Of a DNA stretch of 64,000 nt, positions 16,187 to 25,096 are shown one piece after another (position 1 is the first letter of the stretch; each line of letters begins with the position of its first letter). The translations under genes and the position numbers were made by a program. The notes beneath the pieces are model-generated. The model saw only the letters and a list, made by a program, of their open reading frames with translations, did no database searches and was not told where the DNA came from. Source of the DNA: Saccharopolyspora erythraea (GTDB taxonomy: Bacteria > Actinomycetota > Actinomycetes > Mycobacteriales > Pseudonocardiaceae); NCBI RefSeq assembly GCF_018141105.1, contig NZ_CP054839.1:124001-188000 (forward strand), in the 5' to 3' direction.

Positions 16187-17944
16187 ATGAGTTCGAGCAT
16201 CTGGGCGCTGTGCGGCATCGGCGTCATCGCCGCCGCCACCTTCGGCATCGGGTTCTGGGGCGCGCGCAACGCCCGCGCCACCTCCGACTTCCTCGCCGCC
16301 CGGCAGTCGGTGCGCGAGGAGCGCAACGCCGCGGCGATCTCCGGCGAGTACCTGTCGGCCGCGTCCTTCCTCGGCATCGCGGGACTGGTGCTCAAGGAGG
16401 GGGTCGACGCGCTGTGGTACCCGATCGGCTTCGCCGCGGGCTACCTGGCGCTGATGCTGTTCGTGGCGGCTCCGCTGCGCCGCTCCGGTGCCTACACGCT
16501 GCCCGACTTCGCCGAGGAGCGGCTGGACTCGCTGCCGCTGCGGTGGTTGTCGACGGCGCTGGTGGTGCTGATCGGCTGGCTCTACCTGGTCCCGCAGATG
16601 CAGGCGGCCGGGCTGACGTTGTCGTCGGTCACCGGGCATCCGTACTGGGTGGGGGTCCTCGCGGTCACCGGGCTCGTGCTGGTCAGCGTGCTGAGCGGCG
16701 GCATGCGCGCGGTGACGCTGGTGCAGGCGTTCCAGTACTGGGTGAAGCTGTTCGCGATAACGCTGCCCGCGTTCGTGCTGTTCTTCGTGTTCATGACCGG
16801 CGACGCCCAGCACCAGCGCGCGCTGGACTCCCCGGCGCCGCCGGTCTTCGAGCGCGACACCGCGGTCCACTTCGAGACCGACGTGCGGCTGCGGGTCGAC
16901 GAACCGGTGTGGGTGCAGGTCGTCGGTGCCGAGCCCGGAACCGTCTACATGCGACCCGGCGAGCACCCGGTCTCCACCGGCGTGGTGCTGCGCTTCCCCG
17001 CGGGTTCGCCGGTGCCGGTGGTCGACGACGCCGAGTCCGACAACGCGTCGTGGCTGCGGCCGCAGGACGGCGGCATCCGCGGCCTGGTGGAGACCTACTC
17101 GGTGATCCTGGCGACCTTCCTGGGCACCATGGGGCTGCCGCACGTGCTGGCACGCTTCTACTCCAACCCCAACGGGCAGGGCGCGCGGCGGACCACGTTG
17201 TACGTGCTCGCGCTGCTGGGTGCTTTCTACCTGTTCCCGACGGTGTTCGGGCTGCTGTCGCGGTTCTACGTCCCGATGCTGCTGGTCACCGGGGAGACCG
17301 ACGCGGCGGTGCTGCTGCTTCCGCACCTGATGCTGGGCAACTGGCTGGGCGGGTTGCTCGGGGCGGTCACCGCGGCGGGTGCGTTCGCGGCGTTCCTCTC
17401 CACCTCGTCGGGCCTGCTGGTGAGCGTGGCCGGTGTGCTGTCGGCCGACGTGTTGCGCGGCAGGGCCGTCGACGTGCGCCTGATGATGGTCGTGTCCTGC
17501 GTGTTGCCGACTCTGCTGGCGTTGCGCATGTCCGACCAGGACATAACGCAGAGCGTGGGGCTGGCGTTCGCGATGGCCGCCTCGACGTTCTGCCCGATGC
17601 TGGTGCTGGGCATCTGGTGGCGCGGCCTGACCGCGGCGGGCGCGGCGGCGGGTCTGGTGACCGGTGGCGGGCTGGTGCTGGCGGCGGTCGTGGTGAGCAT
17701 GCTGACCGGCGACGACGGGAGCTGGGCGGCGGCGCTGAGCTGGCAGCCCGCGGTGGTCACGGTGCCGGCCGCCTTCCTGGTGACCTGGGGCGTCAGCCGC
17801 GCGACGCGGCGGCGGGTGCCCGCGGGGGTGTCGCGGGTGATGCTGCGGATGCACGCCCCGGACCGGCTCGGTTTCATCGACGACCGGACGTCGGTGCGGG
17901 GCGTGCCGCAGGAGCCGAGGACGGGCAGGCACCTGCGCGAGTGA
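16187..17944 (+). CDS. Sodium:solute symporter (SSS family), acetate/monocarboxylate type, copy 1
   Basis: A 585-residue multi-helix transporter with the SSS core motif AAISGEYLSAASFLGIAG and later LGTMGLPHVLARFYSN, both typical of ActP/MctC permeases for acetate, propionate or pyruvate. It carries an unusual insert of about 80 polar residues (about 210-290) between helices, reading like a small beta-rich domain (VRLRVDEPVWVQVV ... MRPGEHPVSTGVVLR). The second symporter lacks it. The insert should lie outside or inside between membrane spans and may tune substrate access or bind a partner. It is probably co-transcribed with the LytTR regulator and the DUF485-like gene. Confidence 0.9.
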   Translation: MSSSIWALCGIGVIAAATFGIGFWGARNARATSDFLAARQSVREERNAAAISGEYLSAASFLGIAGLVLKEGVDALWYPIGFAAGYLALMLFVAAPLRRSGAYTLPDFAEERLDSLPLRWLSTALVVLIGWLYLVPQMQAAGLTLSSVTGHPYWVGVLAVTGLVLVSVLSGGMRAVTLVQAFQYWVKLFAITLPAFVLFFVFMTGDAQHQRALDSPAPPVFERDTAVHFETDVRLRVDEPVWVQVVGAEPGTVYMRPGEHPVSTGVVLRFPAGSPVPVVDDAESDNASWLRPQDGGIRGLVETYSVILATFLGTMGLPHVLARFYSNPNGQGARRTTLYVLALLGAFYLFPTVFGLLSRFYVPMLLVTGETDAAVLLLPHLMLGNWLGGLLGAVTAAGAFAAFLSTSSGLLVSVAGVLSADVLRGRAVDVRLMMVVSCVLPTLLALRMSDQDITQSVGLAFAMAASTFCPMLVLGIWWRGLTAAGAAAGLVTGGGLVLAAVVVSMLTGDDGSWAAALSWQPAVVTVPAAFLVTWGVSRATRRRVPAGVSRVMLRMHAPDRLGFIDDRTSVRGVPQEPRTGRHLRE

Positions 17945-18016
17945 TCACGACAGGGAAGTCCTCATAGGACCAAACGGGTTAAAACGGACTCGGATTCGTT
18001 TGCAGTTCGTGACGCG

Positions 18017-18121
18017 AACCGCCGGTTAACGCCGGGATTCCCACGGTTTACCGTATTCGGGCCACTTCAGTGAGTGGCGGAGGGTACATCGATCTTCACA
18101 CGATCGTTAGAGGCTGTACCC
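18017..18121. promoter_or_regulatory. Cluster of inverted repeats ahead of the second symporter operon
   Basis: The leader contains AACCGcCGGTT (18017-18027), ACGGTttACCGT (18043-18054), GCCACT...AGTGGC (18061-18078) and GGGTACA...TGTACCC (18082-18088 with 18115-18121). Such dense dyads fit operator sites. Which protein binds is unknown; the nearby LytTR regulator and a catabolite regulator are candidates. Confidence 0.45.
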
Positions 18122-18180
18122 CTGAACGGGTCTTCACATTGCCGACTGATCTACGTAGCGTTCCCGCGTTGAACGATTTT

Positions 18181-18212
18181 CCGGCTCTGTCCAACCCCGC
18201 GGACGGAGCCGG
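18181..18212 (+). promoter_or_regulatory. Leader hairpin just ahead of DUF485 gene
   Basis: Arms CCGGCTCTGTCC and GGACGGAGCCGG (one G-U type mismatch) around an 8-base loop. The flanks TTGAAC and GTTCAA could lengthen the stem. It ends 22 bases before the GTG start and could act as attenuator, stabiliser or read-through terminator. Confidence 0.5.
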
Positions 18213-18233
18213 TTCAATGTTGAAGGGAGCGCC

Positions 18234-18611
18234 GTGAGCACCACGGACCACCCGTCCGGGTCCGGGTCCGGTATCGACGCCGAAACCTGGGCCTCCGCGC
18301 AAAGCAGCCCCGAGTTCAAAACCTTACGGCGCCGGCTGCGCAGCTTCGTCTTCCCGGTATCGGCGCTGTTCCTGGCTTGGTACTTGGTCTACGTGTTGCT
18401 CGCCGACTACGCGCACGGGTTCATGAGCATCAAGCTGATCGGCAACATCAACGTCGGGCTGGTCCTGGGGCTTCTCCAGTTCGTCTCGACGTTCGTCATC
18501 ACCACCCTGTACGTCCGCTACGCCAACCGCCAGCTCGACCCTGTGTCGGAGGAGATCCGCAACAGCGTCGAGAGCAACGTCGACAGCGGTGCCGAAGGAG
18601 GCAAGTCGTGA
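18234..18611 (+). CDS. DUF485 family protein (symporter partner 2)
   Basis: A protein of 125 residues with the family layout: polar start, SSPEFKTLRRRLRSFVFPVSALFLAWYLVYVLLADYA (first helix about 38-60), a short loop with FMSIKLIGNINVGLVLGL, and a second helix followed by YVRYANRQLDPVSEEIR. These proteins sit beside ActP/MctC symporters and are thought to help their folding or activity. The GTG start has GAAGGGAG before it. Its stop overlaps the GTG start of the symporter gene (GTGA), so the two are translationally coupled. Confidence 0.92.
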   Translation: MSTTDHPSGSGSGIDAETWASAQSSPEFKTLRRRLRSFVFPVSALFLAWYLVYVLLADYAHGFMSIKLIGNINVGLVLGLLQFVSTFVITTLYVRYANRQLDPVSEEIRNSVESNVDSGAEGGKS

Positions 18612-20248
18612 TCGCCCTGACCTCCTCCCCGGCACTGAGCGCGCAGGTGCTCGCGCAGAGCGAGACCGCGAGCAACCGCTGGCTCAACATCGGCATCTTC
18701 GCGGTGTTCGTCGCGGTCACCATGGTGATCGTGTTCCGCGCGAGCAAGAACACCAAGACCGCGTCGGACTACTACGCCGCCGGGCGTGCGTTCACCGGTC
18801 CGCAGAACGGCATCGCGATCGCCGGTGACTACCTGTCGGCCGCGTCGTTCCTCGGCATCGCGGGTGCCATCGCCGTCTACGGCTACGACGGCTTCCTGTA
18901 CTCCATCGGCTTCCTGGTGGCGTGGCTGGTCGCGCTGCTGCTGGTCGCCGAGCTGCTGCGCAACACCGGCAAGTACACGATGGCCGACGTGCTCAGCTTC
19001 CGGATGCGGGAGCGGCCGGTGCGGACCGCGGCGTCGCTTTCGACGCTGGCGGTGACCTTCTTCTACCTGCTGGCCCAGATGGCCGGCGCGGGCGGCCTGA
19101 TCGCGCTGCTGCTGGGCATCACCGACAAGGCCGGGCAGGCCGTGGTCATCGCGGTCGTCGGCGCGCTGATGATCCTGTACGTGCTGGTCGGCGGCATGAA
19201 GGGCACCACGTGGGTGCAGATCATCAAGGCCGCGCTGCTCATCGCGGGCGCGTTCGTGATGACGCTGTGGGTCCTGGGCATGTTCGGCTTCAACCTGTCG
19301 GGCCTGCTCGGCGCCGCCGCCGACGCGGCGGGCGAGAAGGTGCTGAACCCGGGTGCGCAGTACGGCAAGAGCCCGACCTCGCAGCTCGACTTCGTCTCGC
19401 TGGGCATCGCCCTGGTGCTGGGCACCGCGGGCCTGCCGCACGTGCTGATGCGCTTCTACACCGTGCCGACGGCCAAGGAGGCCCGCCGCTCGGTGGTGTG
19501 GGCGATCTGGCTGATCGGCCTGTTCTACCTGTTCACGCTGGTGCTCGGGTACGGCGCCGGTGCGCTGGTCGGGCCGAGCACGATCAAGGAGGCCCCGGGC
19601 GGGGTCAACTCGGCGGCGCCGCTGCTGGCGCTGGAGCTCGGCGGCCCGCTGCTGCTCGGCTTCATCTCGGCGGTCGCCTTCGCCACGATCCTGGCCGTGG
19701 TCGCCGGTCTGACCATCACGGCCTCGGCGTCGTTCGCCCACGACATCTACGCCAACGTGCTCAAGAAGGGCTCGGCCGACGACAAGCAGCAGGAGGTCAA
19801 GGTCGCGCGGATCACCGCAGTGGTGATCGGCGTGGTCTCGATCCTGGGCGGCATCGCGGCCAACGGCCAGAACGTCGCCTTCCTGGTGGCGCTGGCCTTC
19901 GCGGTGGCGGCGTCGGCGAACCTGCCGACCCTGCTCTACTCGCTGTTCTGGAAGCGCTTCAACACCGCGGGCGCGCTGTGGAGCATCTACGGCGGTCTTG
20001 CGGTGACGATCGTGCTGATCGTCTTCTCGCCTGCGGTGTCGGGCAACGAGGACGCGATGTTCCCGTCGCTGGACATCGCGTTCTTCCCGCTGAAGAACCC
20101 CGGCCTGATCTCGATCCCGGTCTCGTTCCTGCTGGGCTACCTCGGAACGGTGCTGAGCAAGGAGCCGTTCAACGAGGAGAAGTACGCCGAGATGGAGGTC
20201 CGGTCGCTGACCGGCGCCGGAGCGGAGAAGGCGGGCAGCGGGCACTGA
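18608..20248 (+). CDS. Cation/acetate-type sodium:solute symporter, copy 2
   Basis: A 546-residue SSS permease of the ActP/MctC group with about 13 membrane helices. It shows the hallmark GIAIAGDYLSAASFLGIAGAIA, LPHVLMRFYTVPTAKEARRS and NVAFLVALAFAVAASANLPTLLYSLFWKRF. The start GTG 18608 overlaps the DUF485 stop; the frame extends upstream but only as a shadow of the DUF485 gene. Together with that gene it forms a full two-gene uptake unit for short-chain carboxylates. It lacks the polar insert found in copy 1, so the two transporters may differ in affinity or substrate. Confidence 0.94.
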   Translation: MIALTSSPALSAQVLAQSETASNRWLNIGIFAVFVAVTMVIVFRASKNTKTASDYYAAGRAFTGPQNGIAIAGDYLSAASFLGIAGAIAVYGYDGFLYSIGFLVAWLVALLLVAELLRNTGKYTMADVLSFRMRERPVRTAASLSTLAVTFFYLLAQMAGAGGLIALLLGITDKAGQAVVIAVVGALMILYVLVGGMKGTTWVQIIKAALLIAGAFVMTLWVLGMFGFNLSGLLGAAADAAGEKVLNPGAQYGKSPTSQLDFVSLGIALVLGTAGLPHVLMRFYTVPTAKEARRSVVWAIWLIGLFYLFTLVLGYGAGALVGPSTIKEAPGGVNSAAPLLALELGGPLLLGFISAVAFATILAVVAGLTITASASFAHDIYANVLKKGSADDKQQEVKVARITAVVIGVVSILGGIAANGQNVAFLVALAFAVAASANLPTLLYSLFWKRFNTAGALWSIYGGLAVTIVLIVFSPAVSGNEDAMFPSLDIAFFPLKNPGLISIPVSFLLGYLGTVLSKEPFNEEKYAEMEVRSLTGAGAEKAGSGH

Positions 20249-20265
20249 TCCGCGCCATCGCCGCA

Positions 20266-20303
20266 ACGAGGGCCCGTCCGGTCGGCACCGGGCGGGCCCT
20301 CGT
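20266..20303 (+). terminator. Terminator behind the second symporter
   Basis: Perfect 11-bp arms (ACGAGGGCCCG and complement), 17 bases after the symporter stop, between it and the converging small gene; a short T-run (GCGTTTC) follows. Confidence 0.8.
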
Positions 20304-20308
20304 GCGTT

Positions 20309-20524
20309 TCAGGCCGCTACCAGCGCGCCGTCGCGCACGGTGAAGTGCAGTTCCAGCATGTCACCGTCGGCCGTGATCGGGGAGTTCTCCGCCAGCAGTT
20401 CCAGGACGCGGGGGTCCGTCATGCGTACGAAGCCTGCGAATCGGGGTGCTGCGGCTTCGGTGCGAACGGCCAGGTGACCCCAGCCGCTTCCTTGCTGCCA
20501 GCGGAGAATTGCGTGACGAGACAC
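20309..20524 (-). CDS. Small hypothetical protein, 71 residues
   Basis: The GTG at 20524 has AAAGGA five bases before it; the longer frame upstream runs through A/T-rich intergenic DNA and is not coding-like. The 71-residue product (VSRHAILRW start, WGHLAVRTEAAAPRFAGFVRMTD, LELHFTVRDG near the end) is soluble, with no Cys and no membrane segment. It has a beta-rich look. No family is recognised. Its upstream region holds A/T-rich DNA unlike the coding parts, in keeping with a promoter. Confidence 0.55.
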   Translation of the reverse strand: MSRHAILRWQQGSGWGHLAVRTEAAAPRFAGFVRMTDPRVLELLAENSPITADGDMLELHFTVRDGALVAA

Positions 20525-20722
20525 GTATTCCTTTCTTTCTGTGCGAGACGGGGGACTGATTCGGACGAGAAAACTGTGACACGTGTTGGTGAGATAGCTT
20601 CGGCACGAAACCGGAATTGAACCCGAAAGCGTGAGCAACCAATTCGTGGTCACTGTGAGCGACGATCGGCCGGGTGCCGGAGCCTCACGCGGGCACCACG
20701 GCGGGCGTGGCAGCATCGGGGT

Positions 20723-21082
20723 GTGACTACACCGATGGACGGCCAGGTACCCGGCGTGCAGCCGGAGGACCTGCCCGAGAACCTGCCCGGCGAAGGCACC
20801 GCGCTGCTCGACGTCCGGGAGCACAACGAGTGGGCCGCAGGCCACGCCCCCGGCGCGGTGCACATCCCGATGAGCGAGATCCCCTCACGGTTGGGCGACG
20901 TGCCCGAGACCGACCAGCTCTACGTCGTCTGCCGGTCCGGCGGCCGGTCCGCGAAGGTCACCGCCTACCTCAACGCCAACGGCTGGGACGCGGTCAACGT
21001 GGAGCGCGGCATGAACGGCTGGGCCGCCTCCGGGCGTCCGCTGACCGGTGAGGACCCCGACTCCGAGCCGTTCGTGCTGTGA
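20723..21082 (+). CDS. Rhodanese-like sulfurtransferase domain protein
   Basis: A 119-residue single rhodanese domain: LLDVREHNEWAAGHAPGAVHIPM, then the active-site loop VVCRSGGRS with the persulfide-forming Cys70, and the closing VERGMNGWAASGRPL. Such proteins carry sulfane sulfur for thiol repair or biosynthesis; the loop length fits sulfur rather than phosphate substrates. The stop overlaps the GTG of the next gene (GTGA), a membrane protein, so the two are translated together. Confidence 0.93.
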   Translation: MTTPMDGQVPGVQPEDLPENLPGEGTALLDVREHNEWAAGHAPGAVHIPMSEIPSRLGDVPETDQLYVVCRSGGRSAKVTAYLNANGWDAVNVERGMNGWAASGRPLTGEDPDSEPFVL

Positions 21083-21987
21083 ACCGGCCGCCGGTGTCGA
21101 GGGTGCGGTGGGTGGCCACCCCGCCGGGTGGCCCGCGCCCGCGCGCCGTCCGGCGCCAGGCGCGCCCCTACACCGGCCCGCCCGCCTACCCGGCGGTGCC
21201 GCGCTGGGGGTTCCCGGCGCTGGCCTGGCGGTGGCCGCTGGCGCTTCCCGCCGGACCCCTCGTCGACCCGGTGCGGCGGGTGGCCGCGCTGTACGCGACG
21301 GTCACCTCGACGCTGTGGATCACCGCGGGCATGGGCGGCCTGACCGCCGTCGCCGAGCTCTGGCGCTACGTCCTGCTGCTGCGCAGCCGCGGTGAGGCGC
21401 TGCCCGCGACGACCCTCGCGGTCTCCGACGCGCTGGTCGCCACCACCGGCGTGCTGACCTTGGTCCTCGGCGCGCTCGCCGGGGTGGTCGTCGTCCTGTG
21501 GGCGCTGCGGGCGCGCGAGGCCGCGACCGAGCGGATCGGTGTGCGCAGCGCGCGCTCCGACGCGCAGTTCGTGCTCGGCGTGCTGGTGCCGGGCCTCAAC
21601 CTGCTCGTGCCGGGTTCGTCGCTGAGCGAGCTGGAGCACGCCGTCCTGGTCGGTGAGGGCGTCCGCGAAGCCGGTGCCCGTCCGCGCCCGTCGCGGCTGG
21701 TCCTGGTGTGGTGGGCGGCCTGGGCGGCGAGCCTGCTGCTGGGCTGGAGCACCTTCCTGTGGGGGTTCCGCAGCGGCACGCAGGCGCTGGCCGACGGAGT
21801 CGTCCTGCACGTGTGGACCAACATCGCGGTGGTGGTCCTCGCGGTGGTCACCATCCGGGTCGTCGAGTACCTGACGACGTTGCTCGTCCCGGCGGACCCG
21901 ACAGAGCTGCCGCACCTGCGCGTGGTCGGCGTTCACGACGCTCCGGCACCTTCGCGGGCGCCCCGGCCCGCCGGCGCCCAGCGCTGA
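21079..21987 (+). CDS. DUF4328-like multi-helix membrane protein
   Basis: A 302-residue protein with a Pro/Arg-rich cytoplasmic start and about six membrane helices beginning near residue 68. The central LWALRAREAATERIG ... FVLGVLVPGLNLLVPGSSLSELEH and the TRPSRLVLVWWAAW-like segment resemble actinobacterial DUF4328 proteins, whose role is unknown. It is coupled to the rhodanese gene upstream. It ends one base before the stop of the converging P450 gene, leaving no room for a separate terminator. Confidence 0.75.
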   Translation: MNRPPVSRVRWVATPPGGPRPRAVRRQARPYTGPPAYPAVPRWGFPALAWRWPLALPAGPLVDPVRRVAALYATVTSTLWITAGMGGLTAVAELWRYVLLLRSRGEALPATTLAVSDALVATTGVLTLVLGALAGVVVVLWALRAREAATERIGVRSARSDAQFVLGVLVPGLNLLVPGSSLSELEHAVLVGEGVREAGARPRPSRLVLVWWAAWAASLLLGWSTFLWGFRSGTQALADGVVLHVWTNIAVVVLAVVTIRVVEYLTTLLVPADPTELPHLRVVGVHDAPAPSRAPRPAGAQR

Positions 21988-21988
21988 G

Positions 21989-23146
21989 TCACACCGCGAC
22001 GGGCAGTTCCCGCAGGCCGCGGATGACGAACTCCGGGCGCCGCACCGGTTCGCCCGCCTGCTCCAGGCGCGGTGCCAGCCGCGCCAGCGCCGACAGCGCG
22101 GCGGCGGCCTCCACCCGCGCGAGCGGCGCGCCGAGGCAGTAGTGGATGCCCGCGCCGAAGCCGAGGTGCGGGTTCGGCTGCCGCCCGACGTCGAGCACGT
22201 CCGGCGACTCGAACACCTCCGGGTCGTGCGCCGCCGCGCCGAGCAGCGCGGCGATCTTCGACCCCGCCGCCACGCGGTGCCCGGCGACCACGACGTCCTG
22301 GACCGCGGTGCGCTCGAAGAGCTGCAACGGCGAGTCGTAGCGGATCAGCTCCTCGACGGCGGTGGGAACCAGGCCGGGCTCGTCGACGAGCCGCCGCCAC
22401 TGAGCGGGGTGGCGCAGCAGCGCGAGCACCCCGTTGGCCAACAGGTTGACGCTGGCTTCGTGACCGGCCATGAGCAGCAGCACCGCCGTGCCGACGACCT
22501 CGTCCGCGCTCAGCTCCTCGGCGGCCACGAGGTCGCTGACCATGTCGTCGGCCGGGGCCGAGCGTCGGCGTCCCGCCAGCGCGCGCATGTACTCGGCGAA
22601 CTCCGCCGCCGCCGACTCCGCCGCCGCGCGCCGGGGTCCGGGCAGACCCGGCTCGTACATCTTCACGATCGCGTTCGACCACGGCCGCAACAGGTGCCGG
22701 TCGGACTCGGGCACGCCCAGCAGCTCCGCGATCACCTGCACCGGCAGCGGCGCGGCGATCTCCTCGACGAGGTCTCCGCCGCCGCGCTCGACGATGTCGC
22801 CGACCAGCGCGTCGGCCAGTCCGGTGACCCAGGGCCGCAGCCGCTCGACGTGGCCGCGCGCGAAGGCCGCGCTGATGCTGCGGCGCAGCCGGGTGTGCTC
22901 GGCACCTTCGGTCTCCAGCAGCGAGGTGCGGTGGAGCAGGTTGAAGGCGGGGAAGTCCGCGGCAGGCCGCGCGTCCACCCAGATCCGGCCGAGCTCGCGC
23001 TGCCGCAGCACCTCGGAGGCCGCGGCGTGGGAAACGGCGACCGCCACCCCGAGCCCCGGGTGCCAGTGCACCTCGCCGCGTCGGCGCAGCTCGGCGAAGC
23101 ACGGGTAGGGGTCGGCGACGAAAGCCGGATCGGCGGTGTCGAACAT
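21989..23146 (-). CDS. Cytochrome P450
   Basis: A 385-residue soluble bacterial P450 that inserts oxygen into a substrate using electrons from a ferredoxin. The heme-binding loop FGAGIHYCLGAPLAR holds the Cys ligand. The K-helix is EELIR, and the I-helix reads AGHEASVN where most have AGHETT; here Ala-Ser replaces the usual acid-alcohol Thr pair, as in some P450s with altered proton delivery. No ferredoxin or biosynthetic gene is adjacent, so the substrate is unknown. It diverges from the GDPD gene across 59 bp. Confidence 0.95.
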   Translation of the reverse strand: MFDTADPAFVADPYPCFAELRRRGEVHWHPGLGVAVAVSHAAASEVLRQRELGRIWVDARPAADFPAFNLLHRTSLLETEGAEHTRLRRSISAAFARGHVERLRPWVTGLADALVGDIVERGGGDLVEEIAAPLPVQVIAELLGVPESDRHLLRPWSNAIVKMYEPGLPGPRRAAAESAAAEFAEYMRALAGRRRSAPADDMVSDLVAAEELSADEVVGTAVLLLMAGHEASVNLLANGVLALLRHPAQWRRLVDEPGLVPTAVEELIRYDSPLQLFERTAVQDVVVAGHRVAAGSKIAALLGAAAHDPEVFESPDVLDVGRQPNPHLGFGAGIHYCLGAPLARVEAAAALSALARLAPRLEQAGEPVRRPEFVIRGLRELPVAV

Positions 23147-23205
23147 CGATCGAGACTAGCCACGCCGGGCGGTCCCCGGACAGATCTCGCGCGCATAATG
23201 TCGGC

Positions 23206-23970
23206 GTGTGCCAGGCGACCCCCGCAGTCGTTGCGCACCGGGGGGCCTCGGCGCAACGGGCCGAGCACACCCTCGGTGCCTACGAACTGGCCCTCGAACA
23301 GGGTGCCGACGCGCTCGAATGCGATGTGCGGGTCAGCCGCGACGGCCACCTGGTGTGCGTGCACGACCGGCGCATCGACCGCACGTCCAACGGGCGGGGC
23401 GTGGTCAGCGAGCTGACGCTGCCGATGATGTCGGGGCTGGACTTCAGCGGGTGGCGCCACCCCTCCGACGAGCGCGGTGTGCTGACGCTGGACATGCTGC
23501 TGGACTTCGTCGAGGGCACCTCGGTGAAGCTGTTCGTCGAGACCAAGCACCCGGTGCGCTACGCGGGGCTGGTGGAGGCCAAGCTCGTCGCGCTGCTGGC
23601 CTGGCACGGGCTCGCCGCCCCGCGGGACGCGGAGTCCTCGCAGGTGGTGATGATGTCGTTCTCGTCCACCGCCGTGCGCCGCGTCCGCCAGGCGGCGCCC
23701 AGGTTGCCGACGGTGCTGCTGTTCGACCGGATGCCCAACGGCCGCCGGGACGGTGAGCTGCCGTCGTGGGCCGACTGCGCGGGGCCGGACATCCGGCTGC
23801 TGCGGCAGGACCCCGATTACGTGGCCCGCGCCGCCGAACGCGGCCACCCCACCTACTGCTGGACGGTCGACGAGCCCGCCGACATCGAGCTGTGCCGGCG
23901 CGCCGGGGTCCGCTACATCGCCACCAACCGGCCCGGCTCCACCCGCTCCTACCTGGTTGACCAGCGCTGA
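23206..23970 (+). CDS. Glycerophosphodiester phosphodiesterase
   Basis: A 254-residue GDPD enzyme that splits deacylated phospholipid head groups to glycerol-3-phosphate and an alcohol. The catalytic pair is seen as AHRGAS (His11) and HD in CVHDRRIDRT. Metal ligands Glu and Asp are in ALECDVRVSRDG. FVETKHP and WTVDEP complete the TIM-barrel signature. No signal peptide is present, so it acts in the cytoplasm. A CATAATG stretch just upstream may be its -10 element. Confidence 0.92.
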   Translation: MCQATPAVVAHRGASAQRAEHTLGAYELALEQGADALECDVRVSRDGHLVCVHDRRIDRTSNGRGVVSELTLPMMSGLDFSGWRHPSDERGVLTLDMLLDFVEGTSVKLFVETKHPVRYAGLVEAKLVALLAWHGLAAPRDAESSQVVMMSFSSTAVRRVRQAAPRLPTVLLFDRMPNGRRDGELPSWADCAGPDIRLLRQDPDYVARAAERGHPTYCWTVDEPADIELCRRAGVRYIATNRPGSTRSYLVDQR

Positions 23971-24024
23971 CCTCGCTTCGATAGCGTCGTAACCACAGTC
24001 ACAGCGAGCGAGGAGACGTCGAAA

Positions 24025-24972
24025 GTGGCCAAGCGTACCGCCGAACCGAGGCCCGAAAGCGGCATCAGTCCGCGCCAGCCATGCCCGTGCGGCTCCGGAA
24101 AGCGCTACAAGGCCTGCCACGGCCGCGCCGGGGGAGCCGCCGACGTCATCGTGACCAGGCCCTTCGAGGGACTGGCCGCCGAGTGCGAGCTGGTCGCGCT
24201 GCGCGAGTTCGTCCCGTCGGCGACGGCGAAGCTGCCGGTGCGGGAGGGGCGCGAGGTCACGCTCGCCACCGTCCTGCCGATGGCGGCCGCCGCGCTGATG
24301 CGCGTCGACGAGAAGGCGTTCGTCGGGCTGCAGGTGCAGACCCGTTCCGGTGACATCAGCCGCGACCTCGCGCGCGCCCTGGAGTGGGTGCAGTCGGCCG
24401 AGGCAGGCACCTCGCTGCCGGTCGTCGGTCCGGAGACCGCGGAGGCGGGCACCGTCCCGAACCGGTTGCAGGACCTCGTCGACGTCGACGCGAAGCTCGA
24501 CGTCGAGCTGCACGAGGACTTCTCGTGGTGGATCCCGGGCGACACCGAGCCGACCGGCGAGGTCGCGCTGTCGCTGGAGCGGGCCAACGCCGCGATCATG
24601 CCCACCGAGCGCCTCAACGCCGAGGGCGTCGAGTCGGCCTACTGGGTCGACGCGGGAGAGAAGGCCCACCTGCGGTGGGTGCGCCCGGAGCCGGAGGAGA
24701 AGCTGCTGGCCGCGCTCGCGCGGCTGTCGGCGCGCGGTGAGCTGGCGCTCGGCGAGGACAGCCGTTACGCGGGGTCGTTCCGGGCGCACGGCCTGCTGGT
24801 GCCGGTCTGGGACCTCGACCGCGAGAAGCACGCCCGCGAGTGGGAGCAGCCCGCGGCCGAGCTCGGCACCCGGCTCGCCGAGGCCCTGGAGTCGCTGGAC
24901 TCCGAGCCGCTCAACGCCGCCGAGCGGCGGTCCCGGGACGGTCTGCGCGGCAGGCAGATCACCGTCCGCTGA
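24025..24972 (+). CDS. SEC-C motif protein, DUF5926-like
   Basis: A 315-residue soluble protein. Near the N-terminus it has a SEC-C zinc motif (PCPCGSGKRYKACHG; Cys20, Cys22, Cys31, His32), the same small fold as at the end of SecA, where it helps bind SecB or ribosomes. The rest (FEGLAAECELVALREFVPSA and a C-terminal DGLRGRQITVR) matches a broadly conserved actinobacterial family of unknown role. A link to protein export or ribosome contact is suggested only by the zinc motif. The GTG start follows GAGGAG. Confidence 0.85.
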   Translation: MAKRTAEPRPESGISPRQPCPCGSGKRYKACHGRAGGAADVIVTRPFEGLAAECELVALREFVPSATAKLPVREGREVTLATVLPMAAAALMRVDEKAFVGLQVQTRSGDISRDLARALEWVQSAEAGTSLPVVGPETAEAGTVPNRLQDLVDVDAKLDVELHEDFSWWIPGDTEPTGEVALSLERANAAIMPTERLNAEGVESAYWVDAGEKAHLRWVRPEPEEKLLAALARLSARGELALGEDSRYAGSFRAHGLLVPVWDLDREKHAREWEQPAAELGTRLAEALESLDSEPLNAAERRSRDGLRGRQITVR

Positions 24973-25096
24973 GTCACGGTTCGGCCGCGATCACCCCCAC
25001 ATTGCTCCGATCGAGTGACGAGGGGGGTGCGCGGCAACCGATCATGGTGGACGGACGTGTCCTCCACGGCGAGTCCCGGCGTGGAGGGAGTGGAGC

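Noticed and set aside
15416-17932. Minus-strand open frame of 838 codons
   Set aside because: His/Arg/Gln-rich product typical of the reverse frame of a high-GC gene; lies opposite the LytTR and symporter genes, which have clear motifs.
20525-20863. N-terminal extension of the small gene at 20309-20524 to 184 residues
   Set aside because: The extension crosses A/T-rich intergenic DNA and the start of the divergent rhodanese gene; a ribosome site exists only at 20524.
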